Shown here one piece after another: positions 1 through 4,139 of a stretch of 6,724 bases of DNA (positions are counted from its first letter, which is position 1; each line of letters opens with the position of its first letter). The DNA is from an uncultured Lautropia sp. (GTDB taxonomy: Bacteria > Pseudomonadota > Gammaproteobacteria > Burkholderiales > Burkholderiaceae_E): the NCBI GenBank assembly GCA_938046755.1, contig CALIXC010000033.1:1-6724 (forward strand). Reading direction: 5' to 3'. The translations under genes were made by a program, and so were the position numbers. The notes under the pieces are model-generated. The model saw only the letters and a list, made by a program, of their open reading frames with translations, searched no databases and was not told the DNA's origin.

Positions 1-1
1 G

Positions 2-22
2 ATCCTGTCTATTCGCGGTTGA
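2..22 (+). CDS. flgF: C-terminal end of FlgF (proximal rod protein), partial
   Basis: Seen: reading from base 2, six codons give ILSIRG followed by TGA at 20-22, with the rest of the gene beyond the left edge. Known: FlgF is the proximal-rod protein normally encoded directly upstream of flgG, and FlgF proteins often end in a short tail of the type 'xxQ-L/I-L-S/T-'. Inferred: this is the end of flgF, from its position before flgG on the same strand and the fit of the tail. Six residues cannot prove it, so the call rests mainly on gene order. Confidence 0.5.
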   Translation: MLSIRG

Positions 23-150
23 TGCCGGCAGGGAATGATGATGTCGGTCGGTCATGGAAGAGCGCCCGTGCGGGGTGCCACCGGGACCGGTCGATGAAGG
101 ACATAGATTGACGAGGGACGCCGCATGGGGCGTACCGGGGAGAGGACAAG
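23..150 (+). other. flgF-flgG intergenic leader with imperfect inverted repeats
   Basis: This 128-base gap holds no convincing gene. It contains an imperfect stem pairing 42-53 with 85-96 (core CGGTC at 49-53 with GACCG at 85-89, extended by mixed Watson-Crick and G-T pairs) around a 31-base interior. A small perfect hairpin follows: ACGCC 118-122 and GGCGT 129-133 with a six-base loop. I looked for sigma-54 (GG-N10-GC) and sigma-28 type promoters and saw nothing convincing. Neither stem is followed by a T run, so a classical intrinsic terminator is not supported. Confidence 0.35.
137..146 (+). promoter_or_regulatory. Ribosome binding site of flgG
   Basis: GGGGAGAGGA lies four bases before the flgG ATG at 151. 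It is purine-rich and contains GGAG and AGGA cores complementary to the 3' end of 16S rRNA. It supports the start at 151 and argues against the earlier in-window ATG codons. Confidence 0.6.
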
Positions 151-933
151 ATGATTCGATCGTTGTGGATTGCCAAGACCGGTCTGGATGCGCAGCAGAC
201 GCAGATGGACGTAATCTCGCACAACCTGGCCAACGTGAGCACCAATGGCTACAAGCGTTCGCAGGCGGTGTTTGAAGACCTGATCTATCAGAACATGCGG
301 CAGGTAGGGGCGCAGTCCTCGGCCGACACGCAGCTGCCGACCGGATTGCAGCTGGGTACCGGTGTGCGGCCGGTGGCTACGTCGCGCCTGTTCACGCAGG
401 GCAACCTGCAGCAGACCAGCAACAGCTTCGACCTGGCCATCAGCGGCCATGGTTTCTTCCAGCTGCAGATGCCCGACGGCACGACCGGCTATACCCGCGA
501 TGGCTCCTTCCATCCGGATGCACAGGGGCAGCTGGTGAACTCCAATGGCATGCCCCTGTCGCCCCCCATCACCATCCCGCCGGGCACCCGCGATGTGACG
601 GTGGGCAACGACGGCACCGTGTCGGTGTCGATTGCTGGTCAGGAAGGAGTGACGCAGATTGGTCAGATCCAGCTGGCCACCTTCCAGAATGCGGCCGGTC
701 TGGATCCACAGGGCCAGAACGTGTTCAAGGAAAGCGATGCTTCGGGCTCGCCCACGGCGGCCACGCCGGGTGTCAATGGCGCGGGCCTGCTGCAGCAGGG
801 CTATCTGGAAACCTCCAACGTAAACGTGGTGGAGGAGCTGGTGTCGATGATCCAGACGCAGCGCGCCTACGAGATCAACTCGAAGGCGATCCAGACCTCC
901 GACCAGATGCTGGCCCGGATCTCGCAGCTCTGA
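151..933 (+). CDS. flgG: Flagellar distal rod protein FlgG
   Basis: FlgG polymerises into the distal rod, the drive shaft that crosses the periplasm inside the P and L rings and joins the hook. It is exported by the flagellar type III system without a cleaved signal. The 260-residue product has the usual family length. The N-terminal rod/hook signature SHNLANVSTNGYK is at residues 23-35. The FlgG-specific segment follows at about 46-74 (YQNMRQVGAQSS, then LPTGLQLGTGVRP). The FDLAISGHGFF and GYTRDGSF motifs of the D1 core are at about 93-120. The C-terminal block runs from about 215 to the end, with GYLETSNVNVVEELV, QRAYEINSKA and the closing SDQMLARISQL. The N- and C-terminal heptad-like helices pack together in the rod wall. 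The start has a good ribosome binding site. The gene ends two bases before an ATG of flgH, consistent with co-transcription. No anomaly was seen. Confidence 0.98.
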   Translation: MIRSLWIAKTGLDAQQTQMDVISHNLANVSTNGYKRSQAVFEDLIYQNMRQVGAQSSADTQLPTGLQLGTGVRPVATSRLFTQGNLQQTSNSFDLAISGHGFFQLQMPDGTTGYTRDGSFHPDAQGQLVNSNGMPLSPPITIPPGTRDVTVGNDGTVSVSIAGQEGVTQIGQIQLATFQNAAGLDPQGQNVFKESDASGSPTAATPGVNGAGLLQQGYLETSNVNVVEELVSMIQTQRAYEINSKAIQTSDQMLARISQL

Positions 934-938
934 GCATG

Positions 939-945
939 AAGGGTG
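939..945 (+). promoter_or_regulatory. Ribosome binding site favouring the flgH start at 951
   Basis: AAGGGTG sits five bases upstream of the ATG at 951. The earlier in-frame ATG at 936 has only the flgG stop region before it, with no purine-rich core. This site therefore decides between the two possible starts in favour of 951. Confidence 0.5.
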
Positions 946-950
946 ATTGC

Positions 951-1703
951 ATGATGCCTGCCACCGAAACGCGCCGCCTGGGCCGGAGTGCCGGCCATCG
1001 TCCTTCCGCAATCCGGGCCTCCGGGGGCGGGCGGCTGGTGAAGCCGCTGCTGGTGCTGGCGCTGGCCGGCTGTTCGACGGTGATGCCGCCCCGGGCCCGG
1101 ATCGACACGCCGATGGTGGATCACAACCGGCTGGCGTCGATGCGAGCCGTGCCGCAGCGCGAGGCCAATGGGTCCATCTTCCAGGCTGGCGCGACGCGCA
1201 ACATGTTCGAGGATCGCCGCGCCCGCCAGCCGGGTGACATGCTGACGATCATGATCGAGGAGCGGCTGGTGGCCAAGCATAGTTCCAACAGCACCATCGA
1301 CCGAAAGGGTGGGGGATCGGCCAAGTTTGGTGCATTGCCGTTCGTGAAGGCTGACAAGCTGGGCAAGCTGGGACTGGATGCCTCGACCAGCAACAGCTTC
1401 GAGGGCAAGGGCGCGGCAGGCAACGAGAACCAGTTTGCCGGCACCATCACGGTGACAGTGGTGGACGTGCTGCCCAATGGCAACCTGGTGGTGAGTGGCG
1501 AGAAGCAGGTGGGCATCAATCAGGGTGTGGAGACGCTGAAGTTTGCCGGTGTGGTGGATCCGCTGACGATCATGCCGGGCAACACGGTCAGTTCGACGCA
1601 GGTGGCCGATGCGCGCATGCAGGTGCGCGGCGCAGGCGACATCGACAAGGTGCAGACGACCGGCTGGCTGACGCGCTTCTTCCTGTCGGTCATGCCGATC
1701 TGA
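951..1703 (+). CDS. flgH: Flagellar L-ring lipoprotein FlgH
   Basis: FlgH forms the L ring in the outer membrane, the outer bushing around the rod. It is exported by Sec and lipidated. From the start at 951 the product has 250 residues. The lipobox LALAGC puts the lipidated cysteine at residue 41, and the mature protein begins CSTV. Family motifs follow in order: ANGSIFQAG, MFEDRRARQPGDMLTIMI, NSFEGKG, FAGTITVTVVDVLPNGNLVV, GEKQVGINQGVETLKFAGVV, TVSSTQVADARM and the ending GWLTRFFLSVMPI. This matches enterobacterial FlgH nearly end to end. The 40-residue stretch before the cysteine is long, with an arginine-rich n-region and a hydrophobic core of only about nine residues. An in-frame ATG at 936 would add five residues, but its ribosome binding site is poor. 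A GTG at 1038 would leave only 11 residues before the cysteine, probably too few. Identity is certain; the start is less so. Confidence 0.97.
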   Translation: MMPATETRRLGRSAGHRPSAIRASGGGRLVKPLLVLALAGCSTVMPPRARIDTPMVDHNRLASMRAVPQREANGSIFQAGATRNMFEDRRARQPGDMLTIMIEERLVAKHSSNSTIDRKGGGSAKFGALPFVKADKLGKLGLDASTSNSFEGKGAAGNENQFAGTITVTVVDVLPNGNLVVSGEKQVGINQGVETLKFAGVVDPLTIMPGNTVSSTQVADARMQVRGAGDIDKVQTTGWLTRFFLSVMPI

Positions 1704-1719
1704 ACCCCATGGTGGCATG

Positions 1720-1743
1720 GCCCGGGGAGGGGGCTCCCCGGGC
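1720..1743 (+). repeat. Perfect 10-bp GC-rich hairpin after flgH
   Basis: GCCCGGGGAG at 1720-1729 and CTCCCCGGGC at 1734-1743 are perfect inverse complements around a GGGG loop. Two G-T wobble pairs can extend the base (1718-1719 with 1744-1745). The hairpin begins 17 bases after the flgH stop. It is stable enough for a terminator stem, but the bases that follow (TGGTGCTGCC) have no T run. A Rho-independent terminator is therefore doubtful; a stabiliser of the flgH mRNA 3' end or a partial attenuator is possible. Confidence 0.6.
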
Positions 1744-1751
1744 TGGTGCTG

Positions 1752-1774
1752 CCGGAAACGCCCAGGTTTTCCGG
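1752..1774 (+). repeat. Second hairpin in the flgH-flgI gap
   Basis: CCGGAAA at 1752-1758 pairs with TTTCCGG at 1768-1774 across a nine-base loop. It is a perfect seven-pair stem of moderate strength. No further role can be read from it. Confidence 0.45.
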
Positions 1775-1782
1775 GCTTCATC

Positions 1783-1804
1783 AGGCGTTCCCGAGAGAAC
1801 GCTT
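1783..1804 (+). repeat. Third hairpin in the flgH-flgI gap
   Basis: AGGCGTTC at 1783-1790 pairs with GAACGCTT at 1797-1804 across a six-base loop (one G-T pair, the rest Watson-Crick). It is followed by a weak pyrimidine stretch TCTGGTCT, too G-rich for a proper terminator U tract. Confidence 0.45.
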
Positions 1805-1854
1805 TCTGGTCTGATAAAGGGGTGTGAAACCCCGGGTTCCCGAAAGGACCAGAA
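1804..1854 (+). promoter_or_regulatory. Possible stem over the flgI ribosome binding site
   Basis: TTCTGGTC at 1804-1811 is a perfect inverse complement of GACCAGAA at 1847-1854, and one more G-T pair (1812 with 1846) is possible. The enclosed segment contains a smaller hairpin, GGGG 1819-1822 with CCCC 1830-1833. The likely flgI Shine-Dalgarno AAAGGA at 1843-1848 shares GGA with the right arm. Folding would thus partly mask the ribosome binding site just before the ATG at 1858. The pairing is seen in the sequence; a regulatory role is inferred. Confidence 0.4.
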
Positions 1855-1857
1855 TCG

Positions 1858-3018
1858 ATGAGCAGACCGGACAAACTTCGCCCTGGTCGGGCAATGATCA
1901 CCAGGCTGCTGGCGGCTACCTGTGGGGTGGCTGCCCTGCTGGGCAGCCTGCCGGCGCAGGCCGAGCGCCTGAAGGAAGTGGCCAGCATCCAGGGGGTGCG
2001 GACTAACCAGCTGCTGGGTTATGGCCTGATGGTGGGCCTGGACGGTACCGGAGACCAGACCACGCAGGCGCCTTTCACGGCACAGAGTATGAAGTCGCTG
2101 CTGCAGCAGCTGGGCATTCAGCTGCCGGCCGGTGTGACGCCCCAGCTGAAGAACTCGGCTGCCGTAATCGTGACGGCGCAGCTGCCCGCTTTCTCGCAGC
2201 CGGGGCAGCTGATCGATGTGACGGTGTCCTCGGTGGGCAACGCCAAGAGCTTGCGTGGCGGTACGCTGTTGTTGACGCCGCTGCGGGGCGTGGATGGCGA
2301 GATCTATGCTGTGGCACAGGGGAACGTGGTGGTGGGCGGTGCAGGGGCATCGGCTGGCGGTAGCAAGGTGCAGATCAACCACCTGAGCGCCGGACGCATT
2401 CCCGGCGGGGCGACCGTCGAACGGGTCGTGCCCAACCAGACACTGGAAGGCGATTCGATCCGAGTGGAACTCAACCGCACGGACTTCTCGGACGTGCGGC
2501 TGGTGACGGATGCGATCAACCAGAAGATCCGCCTGCGCCCGGGCAGTGACGGGCGCCAGGCCGTGGCGATGGACGCCCGGGTGGTGCAGGTGCCGCTGCC
2601 GCGTGATCCGGCGCAGCGCGTGGGCTTTCTGGCCGAGCTGGAATCGATGGAAGTGGCGCTGACGGCCGCGCCTGCCAAGGTGATCGTGAATGCGCGTACC
2701 GGGTCCGTGGTGATGAACCAGTCGGTGGCGCTGGCGCCCAGTGCCGTGGCGCATGGCAATCTTTCGGTGACGGTGTCCTCGACGCCGGTGGTGAGTCAGC
2801 CTGGTGCCTTCTCGGGTGGGCAGACAGTGGCCGGGCAGGTGTCGGACATCACGGTGCGCCAGGAGGGGGGGGCCGTGATGATGCTGCCGAAATCGGCACA
2901 GCTCAAGGATCTGGTGCGGGCGCTGAACTCGCTGGGCGCGACACCGCAGGACCTGATTGCCATTCTGCAGGCGCTGCAGGCGGCAGGCAGCCTGAAGGCC
3001 GAGCTGGAGATCATCTGA
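1858..3018 (+). CDS. flgI: Flagellar P-ring protein FlgI
   Basis: FlgI forms the periplasmic P ring, which sits in the peptidoglycan layer around the FlgG rod. In known systems it is helped by the chaperone FlgA. The 386-residue precursor starts with a Sec signal peptide: basic n-region, hydrophobic core at about 14-30, and a predicted cut after LPAQA (residue 35). The mature protein then opens with ERLKEVASIQGVRTNQLLGYG and GLDGTGDQT, the hallmark of the family. Further family blocks are FTAQSMKSLLQQLG, LPAGVTPQLKNSAAVIVTAQLP, IDVTVSSVGNAKSLRGG, LRPGSDGRQAVAMDARVVQV and the C-terminal LVRALNSLGATPQDLIAILQ with the end SLKAELEII. The start at 1858 is preceded by AAAGGA. An ATG at residue 13 (1894) is possible and would keep the whole signal core. 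The length is slightly above the roughly 365 residues of E. coli FlgI. A run of eight G lies at codons 336-339. Confidence 0.98.
   Translation: MSRPDKLRPGRAMITRLLAATCGVAALLGSLPAQAERLKEVASIQGVRTNQLLGYGLMVGLDGTGDQTTQAPFTAQSMKSLLQQLGIQLPAGVTPQLKNSAAVIVTAQLPAFSQPGQLIDVTVSSVGNAKSLRGGTLLLTPLRGVDGEIYAVAQGNVVVGGAGASAGGSKVQINHLSAGRIPGGATVERVVPNQTLEGDSIRVELNRTDFSDVRLVTDAINQKIRLRPGSDGRQAVAMDARVVQVPLPRDPAQRVGFLAELESMEVALTAAPAKVIVNARTGSVVMNQSVALAPSAVAHGNLSVTVSSTPVVSQPGAFSGGQTVAGQVSDITVRQEGGAVMMLPKSAQLKDLVRALNSLGATPQDLIAILQALQAAGSLKAELEII
2865..2872 (+). repeat. G8 mononucleotide tract inside flgI
   Basis: Eight consecutive G span the last base of the glutamate codon 336, two glycine codons and the first base of alanine codon 339 (protein RQEGGAVMML). 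It is the longest single-base run I found in the window. A one-base change would shift the frame about 50 codons before the stop. The present frame is intact. Confidence 0.75.
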
Positions 3019-3049
3019 TCCGGCTGGCGCTTCTTTCTCGATGATGCGA

Positions 3050-3069
3050 GGGGGCGGAATGCCACCCCC
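3050..3069 (+). repeat. GC-rich hairpin in the flgI-flgJ gap
   Basis: GGGGGCGG at 3050-3057 pairs with CCACCCCC at 3062-3069 around the loop AATG, with one C-A mismatch. It follows a weaker CTCG/CGAG hairpin (3037-3040 with 3047-3050) that shares one base with it. It ends directly before the flgJ ribosome binding site GGGAG at 3070-3074. There is no T run after it, so it is not a standard terminator. Confidence 0.45.
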
Positions 3070-3074
3070 GGGAG
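3070..3074 (+). promoter_or_regulatory. Ribosome binding site of flgJ
   Basis: GGGAG lies nine bases before the ATG at 3084 and fits the spacing for that start. Out-of-frame ATG codons at 3059 and 3076 lie nearby but do not lead into FlgJ. Confidence 0.45.
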
Positions 3075-3083
3075 CATGTTGCG

Positions 3084-4118
3084 ATGTCTCTGTCTTCTTC
3101 GGCCTTCTCGGCTCGGGCCGATGCGGCCTCGTCAGCCGGTCTCGCTTATGACGGACGCAGCCTGGATGCGCTGCGCCACGCCAGCCCTCAGGATCGGGAG
3201 GCCATCCGCCAGGTGGCCCAGCAGTTCGAGGCGCTGTTCATGCGTCAGCTGCTCAAGGGCATGCGTGACGCCGTGCCGAAAAGCGGCATGTTTGATGGTG
3301 CGGGCAGCGATACCTTCACCAGCATGCTGGATACGCAGCTCTCGACCGTGGCGGCCGGGCAGGGCAACGGTCTGGCCGCGATGATCGAGCGGCAGCTGCT
3401 GGGTAGCGCGGGGGACGCTGCCCGTCCGGCGTCTGCGGTCGGGGCCTGGTCGCCCCGGGAGAGCGAGCCGTTCATGCCGAAAGCACCGGCAGTCGAGGCG
3501 GCGGTTTCATCGGCTGCCGACGGGTTGGGGCAGGGAGATCCGTCACGGCACGGTGCCGATGCCCGCAACGGATCGCTGGATGCTGCGGCGCGGTCCCTGT
3601 CGGGAGGTCGGGTGGTGGCCGGGCAGGGGCTGGCAGGGCTGGGGCCGGTACAGGCAGCCTTCGTGCAGAAGATGTGGCCGCACGCGCTGAAGGCCCAGGA
3701 ACAGACCGGCCTTCCGGCAGCATGGGTCGTTGGTCAGGCTGCATTGGAGTCGGGCTGGGGACAGCGCGATATACGGGATGCGCAGGGTAATCCCAGCCAC
3801 AACCTGTTCGGCATCAAGGCGGGCAAGGGGTGGACGGGCCGGACGGTGGCCGCGATGACGACGGAGTACGTCGACGGCGTGGCCAGAAAGTCCGTGGAAC
3901 TGTTCAGGCGCTACGAAAGCTATGCCGAGGCATTTGCGGACTGGGCGACCCTGATGGCGGCCAATCCGCGCTATCGGCAGGTGGTGCAGGCCGGCAGTGC
4001 CAGGGAGTTTGCCGAGGGGCTGGAAAGGGGCGGTTATGCCACCGATCCGGCCTACGGCACGAAACTGAAGCAGACGATCGGCAGTCTGCTGCGGGCGGTG
4101 ACCGGGCAGCGACAGTAA
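3084..4118 (+). CDS. flgJ: Rod cap and peptidoglycan hydrolase FlgJ
   Basis: FlgJ is exported to the periplasm, caps the growing rod and cuts the peptidoglycan so the rod can pass. The 344-residue product has both domains of the beta/gammaproteobacterial type. The rod-binding domain spans about 26-107 and includes VAQQFEALFMRQLLKGMRDA, VPKSGMFD and the MLDTQL and GLAAMIERQL helices. A low-complexity Ala/Gly/Ser/Pro linker runs from about 108 to 185. The GH73 glucosaminidase-type domain spans about 188-340. In it QAALESGWGQ carries the expected catalytic glutamate (E222), followed by NPSHNLFGIKAGKGW, TTEYVDG, FRRYESYAEAFADW, NPRYRQV and GGYATDPAYGTKL. All these motifs match the known family. 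There is no signal peptide, as expected for a type III export substrate. It is slightly longer than the roughly 315 residues of enteric FlgJ because of the linker. The catalytic domain looks intact. The flgK ATG follows 21 bases after the stop. Confidence 0.97.
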   Translation: MSLSSSAFSARADAASSAGLAYDGRSLDALRHASPQDREAIRQVAQQFEALFMRQLLKGMRDAVPKSGMFDGAGSDTFTSMLDTQLSTVAAGQGNGLAAMIERQLLGSAGDAARPASAVGAWSPRESEPFMPKAPAVEAAVSSAADGLGQGDPSRHGADARNGSLDAAARSLSGGRVVAGQGLAGLGPVQAAFVQKMWPHALKAQEQTGLPAAWVVGQAALESGWGQRDIRDAQGNPSHNLFGIKAGKGWTGRTVAAMTTEYVDGVARKSVELFRRYESYAEAFADWATLMAANPRYRQVVQAGSAREFAEGLERGGYATDPAYGTKLKQTIGSLLRAVTGQRQ

Positions 4119-4120
4119 CC

Positions 4121-4130
4121 AGAAGGGAAG
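4121..4130 (+). promoter_or_regulatory. Ribosome binding site of flgK
   Basis: The purine run AGAAGGGAAG begins two bases after the flgJ stop and ends nine bases before the flgK ATG at 4140. It is the only good candidate in the short gap and fixes the start at 4140. Confidence 0.5.
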
Positions 4131-4139
4131 ACGGGCAAC

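Larger units (their letters stand above)
1704..1857 (+). other. flgH-flgI intergenic leader with four successive inverted repeats
   Basis: This 154-base gap contains no gene. It is almost fully occupied by four consecutive potential hairpins: 1720-1743, 1752-1774, 1783-1804 and 1804-1854, each listed separately. The last overlaps the flgI ribosome binding site. I saw no convincing sigma-54 or sigma-28 promoter. The stretch is transcribed as part of the operon if there is no terminator. It could set flgI translation or mRNA stability, which is inference. Confidence 0.5.

Noticed and set aside
52..1011. A 319-codon minus-strand open frame over flgG
   Set aside because: It is antisense to a full-length, canonical FlgG and shows no domain of its own.
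1712..1727. A TGGCATG sequence recalling a sigma-54 -24 element
   Set aside because: The required GC-containing -12 element (TTGC) is absent at the correct spacing.
1791..1817. A possible sigma-28 promoter (TCTGATAA at 1810-1817, resembling GCCGATAA) before flgI
   Set aside because: The matching -35 region (CCGAGAGA at 1791-1798) bears no resemblance to TAAAGTTT, and flgI is not usually a class 3 gene.
867..1988. A 373-codon minus-strand open frame over flgH and the flgH-flgI gap, and a 354-codon one at 1690-2754
   Set aside because: Both overlap conserved flagellar genes, have the same His/Arg-rich shadow composition and show no recognisable family motif.
2098..2109. Palindrome CTGCTGCAGCAG in flgI, with similar copies in flgG
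   Set aside because: It encodes Leu-Leu-Gln-Gln in frame in well-conserved protein segments and follows from codon preference.
3076..3384. A 102-codon plus-strand open frame starting eight bases before flgJ
   Set aside because: It is out of frame with the conserved FlgJ rod-binding domain and is Cys/Arg-rich with no family match.
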